A DNA stretch of 55,167 bases, taken from NCBI GenBank assembly GCA_910586535.1, contig CAJUHS010000017.1, positions 1 through 55,167 of the forward strand, in the 5' to 3' direction. Positions 32,113 through 41,344 of this stretch are shown here, piece after piece. The first letter of the stretch is position 1, and the number at the start of each line of letters is the position of its first letter. The notes beneath the pieces were generated by a model. It was not told the origin of the DNA and did no database searches. It saw only the letters and a program-made list of their open reading frames with translations. The position numbers and the translations under genes were made by a program. The DNA is from an uncultured Oscillospiraceae bacterium. GTDB lineage: Bacteria > Bacillota > Clostridia > Oscillospirales > Ruminococcaceae.

Positions 32113-32158
32113 GAACTGCGTAAAGAAGAAAAATATTCATCTTTACGCAGTTCATTTT
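32113..32158 (+). terminator. hairpin directly after the candidate variable region
   Basis: Fourteen-bp perfect stem (GAACTGCGTAAAGA with TCTTTACGCAGTTC), 13-base loop, ATTTTT. It works as a terminator. Known DGR targets carry a DNA hairpin in the same place, so a second role is possible. Confidence 0.8.
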
Positions 32159-32188
32159 TGATACATATTAAAAGGCGTATAATACATT

Positions 32189-33226
32189 TCATATTATATC
32201 CCAAGTAAGAATAGTATCTTCATCAACATCCTTCTTTATTTCACGTCCAATAACAATGTCAATATAATTTGGTGAAATTCCCGTACCCGGTCGTTTGGGC
32301 ATTAAATCGCTCTTTTTGATAATTTCTCCTGCCCTCATATTTCTTGTAAAAACAAGAGATCTCCGAGCTTCTTTTCTGGGAATAATTTCACAGTCAAGAA
32401 CAGTTTTATTTTCACTTCCCAAAATTTGATCTATAAATTTAAAGTTAGATACTGCCATTTTAAAATCATCGGGGTCTCCGGCATGATAGTGGTCGTTTCC
32501 GGGCAAAGTTTTATCTAACGTAAAGTGTTTTTCAATAACTTCCGCCCCTAATAAATATGCAGCCGCCAAAGTCATCATTGTTTTATCCGGAGCAACATGA
32601 TCGCTGAATCCTATCCGGACTTCCGGAAAAGTCTTTTTCAGAGTCTGAATAACACGCAGATTTGCATCTTTCGGATCAGTAGGATAGGACAGTACACAAT
32701 GAAAAATAACAATATCCTTACATCCGGATTCAGTTAATGCCCTCACAGCTTCGTCAACTTCTGAAAGATAAGCTGCTCCGACAGACATATATACAGGCTT
32801 GCCTTTTGCTCCTATATGCCTTATAAAAGGTAAATTTGACAAGTCAGAAGAAGATATTTTGTAAAAATCCACTAGATCCTCAAGGTAATCTGCCGAAGCA
32901 TAATCAAACGGCGTTGAAGTAAAATCCATTTTTTTTGAGTGAGTATAGCGGCATAATTCAATATATTCCTTTTCGTCAAAGCTATCATGTTTTAAAAACA
33001 GTTCGTACTGCGTCTTTGTGGGTTCTTTTGAAGTATCCCAATACGCAGGTGAATTTTTTGAAGCAATAGTACCCGCTTTATATGACTGAAATTTAACACA
33101 ATCAACCCCTGCATCTGCTGCTGCGTCAATATAAAGCTTTGCTGCTTCCAGCGGAGTAATATTCATTACTCGCGCTGTATCATAAAAGTTCACACCCATT
33201 TCCGCGATCAAGTACGGCTTTTTCAA
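32189..33226 (-). CDS. neuB: N-acetylneuraminate/nonulosonate synthase family protein
   Basis: 345 residues from TTG 33226, eight bases after AGGAGG. Residues 1-260 form the NeuB TIM barrel (LIAEMGVNF, VDCVKFQSYKAG, STPFDYASADYL, KISSSDLSN, GFSDH, EKHFTLDKTLPGNDH). Residues 285-345 are the SAF/antifreeze-like domain (RSLVFTRNMRAGEIIKKSDL). The family condenses phosphoenolpyruvate with a hexosamine-type sugar to make sialic, legionaminic or pseudaminic acid; which one cannot be told here. Last gene of the polysaccharide operon, next to the activating enzyme. Confidence 0.92.
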   Translation of the reverse strand: MKKPYLIAEMGVNFYDTARVMNITPLEAAKLYIDAAADAGVDCVKFQSYKAGTIASKNSPAYWDTSKEPTKTQYELFLKHDSFDEKEYIELCRYTHSKKMDFTSTPFDYASADYLEDLVDFYKISSSDLSNLPFIRHIGAKGKPVYMSVGAAYLSEVDEAVRALTESGCKDIVIFHCVLSYPTDPKDANLRVIQTLKKTFPEVRIGFSDHVAPDKTMMTLAAAYLLGAEVIEKHFTLDKTLPGNDHYHAGDPDDFKMAVSNFKFIDQILGSENKTVLDCEIIPRKEARRSLVFTRNMRAGEIIKKSDLMPKRPGTGISPNYIDIVIGREIKKDVDEDTILTWDII

Positions 33227-33246
33227 TGTTTTTTCCTCCTACTGTA

Positions 33247-34848
33247 CTAAAGATTATTAATGAGATTAACTACTCTCCTCCGGCCGCTGCGCAGATCATG
33301 ACTTAGCAGCATATTATGAAATCTCTGTCTGCTTTCCTTGGACATTGTTAAATACATCCTCATATTGTTTTCAATAATTTCATCTGTAGGATTAAGACCA
33401 ATATATGTAAATCCATTTTCATTACATACGAAACCATGACGTTCTTCACGCTTGTTTTGAGATATGGAAATAGACGGAACACCGAGGATAGCAAGCTCAT
33501 ATCCGGTTCTGCCTCTTGAAGTAATACCGACATCGCACTTGCTGATCAGCTCAGGTATATTAGATACATCGTAAAGCACTTCTATATTATCATATTTGTT
33601 GAACTCCATTAACGCTTCCACGTTATCCTTTGCTCGTCCCAAAACAACAACAAAATGATAATTTTTATATTCAGGTTTTATTGCCATATTCAATATCCTG
33701 TCAGAATAATTCTGAGGATCGGCTCCGCCAAAGCAAACAAATACACGTTTTACCTTGTCCTTTATGTCTATCGGTTCATAGAACATAAAAGTTTTTCCGG
33801 CAATGTAGTATTTTTCACCTGCGTAAACCTGAGGATATTTACTGTCATGAAACAATGCATTGAATACAAGATCAGCCTTGATTATACCTTCTCCGTCGTC
33901 TTCAAAATTTACGATTTTTGCATTTGGCAAAACGGATCGCAAGCCGATCATATAGTCGATAGAAGTTGTCAGGATATCATTGATAAATATACTGTAAGAA
34001 TTTTTTTTGCACTGTTCAAAAAGCTCTGCTATTCCATTTACCGGAATAAGATTGTGTGTCGTTTTTCCAAAAACATTAGGGTCGGTTTGGTTCGTGTCAT
34101 AAAAGATATCAGGCTTTACATAAAATTCGTCAGCTAATTCGAGAGCCCTGTATATATGGCCGATACCTCTTTTATTGTTGCCGTTTACATAAATTGCAAC
34201 ACTTTTCCGCTCCAATATTGCAGCGGCATTTCTCATATCCTCAAAGTTATCAATATCATAGGATTCATCTTCTGAAAGTTCAAATACATCGACATTTTTA
34301 CCTATTCTTGTTTCAGGAGTAACAACAGAGAACTTTGAAATAACAAATGCACCGGTTTCAACGTAATAAGGCGGAAGGAACTGACGGTTAAGACGTTCTT
34401 TATAATTAGGTATTTTTTTTCCGTTTTCTTCAGTCCATGCAAGGTGAGGAGAATTAATTACCGAAATAACCGTATCAATATCATTACTTACTGCATATTC
34501 AATTGCAGAATCCAATGTTTCGGTTTTTAACGTCGGAGAAGTGGGCTGCATTGTAATAACGTAGTCCCAATCGCCTTCAGGGATTGCATCAGCTACAACG
34601 CTATCCAACGTTACTGAGTCTTCGCAAAGCTTTGCGTCTCTCCACTTAACCTTTGCTCCCATTTGGTTTGCGATTATGCCAACATCCGGCGAATCTGTAG
34701 AAACAATAACATCAGTTATATAATCAGAGCGCAGCGCATTTAAAATTGAATAATAAATAAGAGGATGACCGCCGATTATTCTGATATTTTTATTCGGGAT
34801 CCCTTTGGAACCTGCCCGCGCAGGAATAATCGCACAGATTTTATTCAT
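33247..34848 (-). CDS. cytidylyltransferase-PseG-like fusion protein
   Basis: 533 residues from ATG 34848 after GAAGGTGA. Residues 1-220 are a CMP-nonulosonate cytidylyltransferase (AIIPARAGSKGIPNKN nucleotide loop, VSTDSPDVGIIA, MQPTSPTLKTETLD). Residues 222-533 are a PseG-like GT-B fold (NGNNKRGIGHIYRALELA, FVCFGGADPQNYSD, ISKCDVGITSRGRTGYELA). PseG removes UDP from a 2,4-diacetamido sugar before the NeuB step, and the first domain activates the finished sugar with CTP. The fusion thus supplies the steps before and after NeuB and favours a pseudaminic/legionaminic-type sugar. Overlaps the flippase gene by eight bases. Confidence 0.88.
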   Translation of the reverse strand: MNKICAIIPARAGSKGIPNKNIRIIGGHPLIYYSILNALRSDYITDVIVSTDSPDVGIIANQMGAKVKWRDAKLCEDSVTLDSVVADAIPEGDWDYVITMQPTSPTLKTETLDSAIEYAVSNDIDTVISVINSPHLAWTEENGKKIPNYKERLNRQFLPPYYVETGAFVISKFSVVTPETRIGKNVDVFELSEDESYDIDNFEDMRNAAAILERKSVAIYVNGNNKRGIGHIYRALELADEFYVKPDIFYDTNQTDPNVFGKTTHNLIPVNGIAELFEQCKKNSYSIFINDILTTSIDYMIGLRSVLPNAKIVNFEDDGEGIIKADLVFNALFHDSKYPQVYAGEKYYIAGKTFMFYEPIDIKDKVKRVFVCFGGADPQNYSDRILNMAIKPEYKNYHFVVVLGRAKDNVEALMEFNKYDNIEVLYDVSNIPELISKCDVGITSRGRTGYELAILGVPSISISQNKREERHGFVCNENGFTYIGLNPTDEIIENNMRMYLTMSKESRQRFHNMLLSHDLRSGRRRVVNLINNL

Positions 34849-36307
34849 ATTTGTCACCTTCATTATATTTTTTAAAACTTAAAATCATAGAAAACAATTT
34901 CTTATTTCTTATAAGCTCCAGTATTAAAAAAGTCAAAATAATAAAATTAAATATCCATTTTTGGCTGTACAGAGTGTAATATAAAAAAGAAATAATAAAT
35001 ATTACAGCAACAAATTGAATTTGTCTTAAAATACTATCTACCGATCTGTAATATTTTTGTCCCCAAAAAGTATTTAATGCGAAAAGTAAAACGCCTGAAA
35101 CAGCAGAAGAAATAACGGCACCTGTTAGTCCCCAATATTGCGTAAAAAAATAGCATAATGCACAATTAAACAGTAATGACACTAAATTGTTAATTAAAGA
35201 AATATGATTTTTTTTAGCTATTGCAATGCCGTAATACGTTGTCTCCATAGCAGTTATACATAGCGGATTAATCAGCAAAAAGCCTAATATTTGCTGTTGT
35301 TCACGAAAGTTCTCACCTATAAGAAGATACAGCAGGTCAGAAGCCAAAAGTATTATGCAAAATCCCAAAATACAGAATAAAATAACAATCCTATTAGCCA
35401 TGCATATTTCTTTATTATGTGTTTCATAATTTTTATACATAAACGGTGACCAAAATGTAACAAAGCCTGTTCTAAATACGGCAATAGCAGATATAAATAA
35501 AGCGGCAGCAGAAAAAACTCCAAGGTCATGAGCACCAAGATTTTTTTTAATAATCAACTGCGATGTATATGTATTTAAATAAGAAATAATGGAAATCGGA
35601 CATATAAACACAGCAAAAAAAACAACTTCCTTATATCCTTTATATGATAATGATGTTTTTTTCACATCTCCAAAAACGGACTTAAACTGAATGCATATGT
35701 ATATACAAGCAAGAAATAAAATTCCCAGCGCGTTGAAACCTATAATAACAATATTGTTCACAGTTATCAATGCTGCCGCAACTACAAACAGCTTTAAGAA
35801 TAACTGCGTTAAAACGCTTTGTACAAAATACTTATGAGTATCACCTTGCATACGGTAATTTATATTTAAAAACCGTATAATAATCTGACCCAATACATTT
35901 GCAAATATAAATATTGCCGCCGAAATACTTTTGATCCCAATGAACTGATTTGAAAATTGTTCGCCCCCAAATGCAACAATAAGGGATCCCCATAAAAGAA
36001 CATTAAAAATAGGAATCAAAATACATTTTTGAGCTAAAACCTTATTTGAATCTCCGTTAGGCGGGTCGTAAAAGAAACGAATATAAGAACTGTCCATTCC
36101 AATACACATTATCCCCATTATTACCGATGAAGCTGAATTGAATAAGTTAACAATTCCAAATGTTTCCGGTGAAAATATTCTGGTTAAAATAACTGTTGAG
36201 GCTGCGGCTATTACAGCATTTATAATGCTTGCCAACATATATTCGGAAATTTTTAAAATGTTCTTAAACATAGATTTTTCATATAATTTGTTCAAAAACC
36301 TTTTCAT
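34841..36307 (-). CDS. polysaccharide flippase (Wzx/MATE-like)
   Basis: 488 residues from ATG 36307 (AAGGAG is 13 bases away; the TTG at 36343 and ATG 36271 are alternatives). About 14 membrane helices. The N-terminal SEYMLASIINAVIAAASTV and LTRIFSPETFGIVNLFNS is characteristic of oligosaccharide flippases. It moves lipid-linked repeat units to the outer face. The start overlaps the upstream gene, typical of this tightly packed operon. Confidence 0.9.
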   Translation of the reverse strand: MKRFLNKLYEKSMFKNILKISEYMLASIINAVIAAASTVILTRIFSPETFGIVNLFNSASSVIMGIMCIGMDSSYIRFFYDPPNGDSNKVLAQKCILIPIFNVLLWGSLIVAFGGEQFSNQFIGIKSISAAIFIFANVLGQIIIRFLNINYRMQGDTHKYFVQSVLTQLFLKLFVVAAALITVNNIVIIGFNALGILFLACIYICIQFKSVFGDVKKTSLSYKGYKEVVFFAVFICPISIISYLNTYTSQLIIKKNLGAHDLGVFSAAALFISAIAVFRTGFVTFWSPFMYKNYETHNKEICMANRIVILFCILGFCIILLASDLLYLLIGENFREQQQILGFLLINPLCITAMETTYYGIAIAKKNHISLINNLVSLLFNCALCYFFTQYWGLTGAVISSAVSGVLLFALNTFWGQKYYRSVDSILRQIQFVAVIFIISFLYYTLYSQKWIFNFIILTFLILELIRNKKLFSMILSFKKYNEGDKYE

Positions 36308-37568
36308 ATTTTTCGAATATCTCCTTGTAATTCCTTTGCTCAATATACTTTGACCGAAATGCAGCCCGATGCTTTCCGGGCAGGAGTCTCCATACGCGCA
36401 AATAAGCGCTTAAATTAACAAGAACCTGATATAACCATACTTTTATCCTTTTGTATGCGCTTATGTTAATGTCCCTGGTGTAATCATAGCTGTACTTGTC
36501 ATCTTTCAATACCTTTTCACATAAATCCGCAAGCCGAATATAACACTTTCCGTCATTCCATTTACCGTAATACGCCTCGATCACAGCGGTTGTTGCCGGA
36601 AATTCCGTAATGTCTTTTTCCATATACACCTTAAAATCCTGTTCCGTCACTATAAATGATTTTTCATTATCTAAAATAATATTATCAAGCTCCCTAGGCA
36701 TTTTAACCGGTCTTAACACAGCGCATTTTTTATTGGCAAAGTATATATCCGCTATAGAAGTGCTAAACCAATTACTGATCGAATCACATACCTTTATCCA
36801 TTGCCTTATGGAATAACTTTTAATAACCTTAAAGTTTGAAAAGTTTTTTTCGAGTATTGCAAGATTATTATCCGTTTCTTCCGCGGGATGCGGTCTGTAA
36901 ATTATATAAGTATCTTTATTATTTATTAGATAATTTTCAAACCATTGTAGTATTGTTTTTTTTGATTCTTCTTGAATTTTTATTATTTCATCTGTCTGCC
37001 CGATCATTCCGCTTAATCTTTTTTTCTGAGCGCTGCTCATATTGCAGTAAGAAAAAGATGAAATAAACAAGTGCCACTTTTTATTTTCGTTTAATGAAAA
37101 TTCTCGGCTAATTTCTTTTCTTGTCATAAAAACTTCGTCAAATTGGGGGTAATTCAAATCCATACCAATGTGTCCCGTCAAATGGATATTTTCCTTACTC
37201 ACACCAAACTTTTCCAGCCTTTTTTTCGTAGCCTCTCCCCAGACTATATGCTGGGCTTTTTGGGCAAGGCCGGACGGATGCAGTTTTTTTTCATTTTCAA
37301 GCTTTTGTGAATATACCTGTTCATATTGTAAGTTTATAATTTTTCTTACATCATTACGCGCCATATGCAATACGGGAAAAAGATTACTCGTGTTATATAA
37401 ATATGGAAGCAGTACTACACCATATTTTTTTCTCTTTCTTAACGAACCAACTTCAGCAATATCTACACTGTATCCCCTTCTCTTCAGCTCTGCCGAAAGC
37501 AAAGCTGCTGTTTCCATTTCCCTGGCTATATGTTCATACAAAATAATAAAGTCAATGCTTTTATTCAT
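36279..37568 (-). CDS. surface carbohydrate biosynthesis protein, GT-B-like
   Basis: 429 residues. Two Rossmann-like halves. IHLTGHIGMDLNYP in the middle and YIIYRPHPAEETDN with SISNWFSTSIADIYFA in the second half resemble capsule synthesis/CDP-glycerol-transferase-like GT-B proteins (R-P-H-P and S-T-S-x-D motifs). Such genes accompany sialic-acid capsule loci. Donor and acceptor are unknown. Start ATG follows GGAGAA and overlaps the Wzy stop. Confidence 0.75.
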   Translation of the reverse strand: MNKSIDFIILYEHIAREMETAALLSAELKRRGYSVDIAEVGSLRKRKKYGVVLLPYLYNTSNLFPVLHMARNDVRKIINLQYEQVYSQKLENEKKLHPSGLAQKAQHIVWGEATKKRLEKFGVSKENIHLTGHIGMDLNYPQFDEVFMTRKEISREFSLNENKKWHLFISSFSYCNMSSAQKKRLSGMIGQTDEIIKIQEESKKTILQWFENYLINNKDTYIIYRPHPAEETDNNLAILEKNFSNFKVIKSYSIRQWIKVCDSISNWFSTSIADIYFANKKCAVLRPVKMPRELDNIILDNEKSFIVTEQDFKVYMEKDITEFPATTAVIEAYYGKWNDGKCYIRLADLCEKVLKDDKYSYDYTRDINISAYKRIKVWLYQVLVNLSAYLRVWRLLPGKHRAAFRSKYIEQRNYKEIFEKYEKVFEQII

Positions 37569-38727
37569 TGCAGCGTTCTCCGATCGGATCTTCTAAAATT
37601 TTAATAATAACAATTAAAGTTAACCAAAATGTTGCAGAAATCTCGACTTCTAACAGCATTGCAGAAAAAAATATTGTTCCAATTCCGCCAAGAACAATAA
37701 AATTTTTATTTTTCCAAGCTTTATATACAACGTATAATAATAAAAGCAACAGCAGTACTAATCCTATTAGACCCAAAGAGATCCACGCGGAAAGAAATGT
37801 ATTGTGAGCGGAAAGTTCTGCTTTTCCGGCTGTAATAATTGCCTGAATAGAAGTAACCAGTCCATATCCCTTTATCGGATGCTCCATTGCTGTTTCAAAG
37901 CCGATTTTAAACCGTGTTAATCTGTTTATGTTACTGAAATCCATCCAACTTCTGTTAAAAAACCTGTTTAAAATTTCAACTGAAACATATTTCTTTATAA
38001 GAAATAATCCCGCTGCCACAGCAGCAAAAGTTATCAGTAGTATTTTTATAATTTTTATTGCAGAGATTTTTCCGGTTAAGCAATAGTCTGCAAAAAAAGA
38101 GACTGCCAATATTGCAAGGCAAACAAGTCCGCTTCTGCTTCCGGTGGATAGAGTGAATATACTAAAAAATGCAATGCAAAAAATGCAAAACCACTTATTA
38201 TAATATGATAAGGAATATTTTTTTATTTTGTACAAAGTTAAAAATATTACTTCTATCATAAAAAAAGCCAAGTAATTAACATCCATCACCGGACCGTCAA
38301 AAAATTTGACAGATAATCTTCCCTCATAATATTGCGGGTCTATAAGCGCAAACAAACATATAATTAATCCGGAAATAATATAACAGTCAATCAGTAAAAT
38401 ACACTTTTCGTGCGGCAGGGGCAAAGTTGTTGATAATAAAGTTATTATGTATAGTGCTAACCAACTCAGTGCGTACGATACATTCATTGTACTGTAGTTC
38501 AATCCGGCAACAACGCATACGTTGATTATTGATATTAACAATAACTTATTTAAAAATGTTAGTTTTATTTTACCGTACGTTTGCATAAAACCAACAATAA
38601 CAGTAATTATTAACGGAACCGCAAAATTTCCTAATGCAAAATATTTATTTTTACATGCAATAAGAAAAACAATTATTGCGCCAAATAACCACCAAAATAA
38701 AGTTATACTTTTAAATTTTGTTCGCAT
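37561..38727 (-). CDS. O-antigen/polysaccharide polymerase (Wzy/ligase family)
   Basis: 388 residues, about 11 membrane helices. The conserved FTLSTGSRSGLVCL (helix after the large loop) and LSAHNTFLSAWISLGLIG, each with the Arg or His used by Wzy/WaaL enzymes, are visible, with a periplasmic-type loop between. It joins repeat units into the polymer. ATG follows GGAGGATTC, overlapping the end of the glycosyltransferase gene. Confidence 0.88.
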   Translation of the reverse strand: MRTKFKSITLFWWLFGAIIVFLIACKNKYFALGNFAVPLIITVIVGFMQTYGKIKLTFLNKLLLISIINVCVVAGLNYSTMNVSYALSWLALYIITLLSTTLPLPHEKCILLIDCYIISGLIICLFALIDPQYYEGRLSVKFFDGPVMDVNYLAFFMIEVIFLTLYKIKKYSLSYYNKWFCIFCIAFFSIFTLSTGSRSGLVCLAILAVSFFADYCLTGKISAIKIIKILLITFAAVAAGLFLIKKYVSVEILNRFFNRSWMDFSNINRLTRFKIGFETAMEHPIKGYGLVTSIQAIITAGKAELSAHNTFLSAWISLGLIGLVLLLLLLLYVVYKAWKNKNFIVLGGIGTIFFSAMLLEVEISATFWLTLIVIIKILEDPIGERCNE

Positions 38728-39842
38728 AATGAATCCTCCTTATACGACTGCAAAATTTTTTTGCTTACACTCACTATATCAAATCCTTCGGACAATAATT
38801 TATCATAACAATTTTCCCTGATGTTTTTTTGGTTTATCATATCAGTAAATTTTTCGCACCATGCTTCCGCCGGCTGTTCTATGCTTAAAAACTGTGCTGA
38901 ATCTATTAATTTGACCTGTTTTGTTATCGTATCAGAAAATAGGCACGGCAAACCATTTGCCTGCGCCTCCACCCCAACGATAGGAAGACCTTCAAAAAGC
39001 GACGGCAGCATAAAAAAATCGCTGGCTGATAAATATGCATAAACCTCTTGTGTGTTTTTTATCTTTATAATATCGTTTTCTATTTTTAATTCTATTGCAT
39101 ATTTATCAACAGATTCCTCTAAATGTCCTTCGCCAATCAACAGCAGCTTAGTCTTATCCGGATATCTGTTTTTAATGGATGAATACACTTCCAAAAGAAA
39201 CCTATGGTTTTTTTGTTTAATGTACCTTCCGACATGGCAGATCAGTATTTTATTTCCAACATCTAAACGTTTTCTGACATCTTCTCTGTCATCATTGTTA
39301 AATCTGAATTTCTGTAGATCTATCCCGTTATTTATTATTTCCACGGTGTTTAAAAACTTTGAAGGGAATAATAATTCTGCCGCATAATCAGAACAGGCGT
39401 ACCGCTTATCAGGTACGTCAGAAAATAATTCCTTGAAAATATTATTCATCAATAATTTAGTTTTTGAACCAACCATGCTGTTGTGAGAATGAACAATAAG
39501 TCTGCTCCTGCAATATTTTTGGGCAATTTTCCCATAGACCAGACCTACGGCATTGCATAAATTAAAATGAATAACACTGTAATCTTTCCTAAGAATTATT
39601 TGCTTAAATTTTCGTGAACTCTTAATAAGCCTTACCAAAGGATTGGTTCTCTTGTTACTTACTAAACAAATCAGTTCTACGCCAAGGCTTTTCAAAGTAT
39701 CGTCATAAAAATCAGTTATTTTTTCAGATACAACAATATCTATTTTTAAATCGTCTGAAAGATCAGCATTTTTTAAAATATTAACAATAAATGAAGCAAC
39801 GCCTCCATTAACCCACTGTTCTGTAAAAATCATTACATTCAT
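38703..39842 (-). CDS. GT4-family glycosyltransferase
   Basis: 379 residues from ATG 39842, nine bases after AAGGA. The N-terminal half begins VMIFTEQWVNGGVASFIVN (acceptor side with the G-G-V loop). The C-terminal half has ILICHVGRYIKQKNH, LLLIGEG and ASDFFMLPSLFEGLPIVGVEAQANG, the E-x7-E donor-site motif of GT4 enzymes. Cytoplasmic or membrane-associated; adds one sugar of the repeat unit. Specificity unknown. Confidence 0.92.
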   Translation of the reverse strand: MNVMIFTEQWVNGGVASFIVNILKNADLSDDLKIDIVVSEKITDFYDDTLKSLGVELICLVSNKRTNPLVRLIKSSRKFKQIILRKDYSVIHFNLCNAVGLVYGKIAQKYCRSRLIVHSHNSMVGSKTKLLMNNIFKELFSDVPDKRYACSDYAAELLFPSKFLNTVEIINNGIDLQKFRFNNDDREDVRKRLDVGNKILICHVGRYIKQKNHRFLLEVYSSIKNRYPDKTKLLLIGEGHLEESVDKYAIELKIENDIIKIKNTQEVYAYLSASDFFMLPSLFEGLPIVGVEAQANGLPCLFSDTITKQVKLIDSAQFLSIEQPAEAWCEKFTDMINQKNIRENCYDKLLSEGFDIVSVSKKILQSYKEDSLCEQNLKV

Positions 39843-39866
39843 AATAAACAATCCTTGCTATACATT

Positions 39867-41324
39867 TTATTTAAGCAAACTGTCCTTCAACCTCCAGAAC
39901 GCTTTCAGACTTCTTTTCATATCCTCAGGATCGCGAATACCTTTCCAAAGCCTGTGGGCAATATACCACGGACGCATATAATATTTTTTTCTTGCGTATG
40001 CGCAAAAATCAACAAGCTCCTGAGCCGAAAGCTCGGGAGTGTTCAGGACGCAGTTAAGAGTTCCGTCATTCTGCAAATAATCCTCATATTTTCCGCTTAT
40101 GTAACCGTTGCTTTTCGCCCATTCGTAAGCTTCCGTTCCGGGATAGGGAATAAGGGGGAAAAACTGTGCCGTATCAGTCTTGAACCGCATTGCAGCCGCA
40201 AGCGTAGTTTCCATAGTTTCTCGTGTTTCGCCTTCGTTTCCCACCATATAGCAGGCGTGTATCATCAGTCCGGCTTTTTTTGCGTTTGCAACATAAGCGT
40301 CGATAAGCTTCAAATTACTGCCCTTTTTTATATTTTTCAGTATCTGTTCGTTATAGCTCTCAAAGCCCGGAATTATCAGGTGGCAGCCTGCTTTTTTCAT
40401 TGCCTGCATTGTTTCAAGGTCAACATTTACCCGAGCATTGCAAAGCCACTTGAATCGTTTATTCAGACCATTTTTTATCAACAGGCTGCATATTTCAAGT
40501 ACGCGTTTTTTATTTGCGGTAAAGGTATCGTCCTCAATTACAATTTCGTGTACTTCCGGGAAATTTTTGGCTATATATTTAAATTCCTTGACCACATTTT
40601 CCGGTGTACGCAAACGGTACTTGTGACCGTGCAGCGTCTGCGGATAAACGCAGTAATTGCAGTGTGCCGGACAGCCTCTTCCAGTAAAAATTTGGATAGC
40701 GGGATACGAAGCGGCAGGAAAAACATAATCCTTAACGTCCAAATACTTTTTTATAAAAGGCGCTGCCATTGGTATTTCGTCAAGCTGTTCAATATATGAC
40801 GCGTCGGAAGTTTGCCTGACAGAGCCGTTTTCACGGTAGGTAATTCCCAGCACCGTATCAAGGCCTTTGCCGTCTCTTATTGCTCTTGCAGTATCGCGGA
40901 CAATATAGTCATATTCGTGACGGGCAATAATGTCTATAGAATCGTTTATATTCAACGTTTCATCGGGTACGGCCGAGGGATGTGTTCCAACAAGCATTAT
41001 TTTACTTTTGGGATATTTTTTTTTCAATATTTCGCCGAAAGACGCGTCGCTGTATATGGACGGCGTACTTGTGTCCAACACAAACAGAGCCGTGTCGGGA
41101 GCTTCATTTTTTACTCGTTCCAATGTTTTTGCTTCATCAAGGCGTTTTGCCGGAGCGTCAATGAAAGATATATCAAATCCGTCCTTTTCAGCGGTTGCCG
41201 CCGCGTAAATCAACCACAGCGGATAGTATAAAACACCGCTGTGACCTATAGACGGACTGCGTGATTCTCTTGAAAACTTTCCGTATTCCGCCTTAAAAGG
41301 CGGATTGATAAAGCAAATTTTCAT
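39867..41324 (-). CDS. B12-binding-domain radical SAM protein
   Basis: 485 residues. The N-terminal domain (ICFINPPFKAEYGKFSRES, then LFVLDTSTPS and IMLVGTHPSAVP) is the Rossmann-like B12-binding fold of class B radical SAM enzymes. The radical SAM core follows with GRGCPAHCNYC near residue 217, a C-x3-C-x2-C that binds the iron-sulfur cluster, and IVIEDDTFTANKKRV. The C-terminus is helical. Such enzymes methylate or rearrange unreactive carbons. In a polysaccharide operon it may modify a sugar or lipid carrier; the substrate cannot be told. Starts after GTGAGG. Confidence 0.9.
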   Translation of the reverse strand: MKICFINPPFKAEYGKFSRESRSPSIGHSGVLYYPLWLIYAAATAEKDGFDISFIDAPAKRLDEAKTLERVKNEAPDTALFVLDTSTPSIYSDASFGEILKKKYPKSKIMLVGTHPSAVPDETLNINDSIDIIARHEYDYIVRDTARAIRDGKGLDTVLGITYRENGSVRQTSDASYIEQLDEIPMAAPFIKKYLDVKDYVFPAASYPAIQIFTGRGCPAHCNYCVYPQTLHGHKYRLRTPENVVKEFKYIAKNFPEVHEIVIEDDTFTANKKRVLEICSLLIKNGLNKRFKWLCNARVNVDLETMQAMKKAGCHLIIPGFESYNEQILKNIKKGSNLKLIDAYVANAKKAGLMIHACYMVGNEGETRETMETTLAAAMRFKTDTAQFFPLIPYPGTEAYEWAKSNGYISGKYEDYLQNDGTLNCVLNTPELSAQELVDFCAYARKKYYMRPWYIAHRLWKGIRDPEDMKRSLKAFWRLKDSLLK

Positions 41325-41344
41325 TGCTTTTACCTCACTTTTTA

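Noticed and set aside
32094..32188. a DGR template repeat or accessory gene directly after the target
   Set aside because: Only a hairpin and short GTACATAT repeats fit in the 95 bases before neuB; no copy of the variable region is present.
39855..40799. 314-codon plus-strand frame
   Set aside because: Antisense to the radical SAM gene; no family resemblance.
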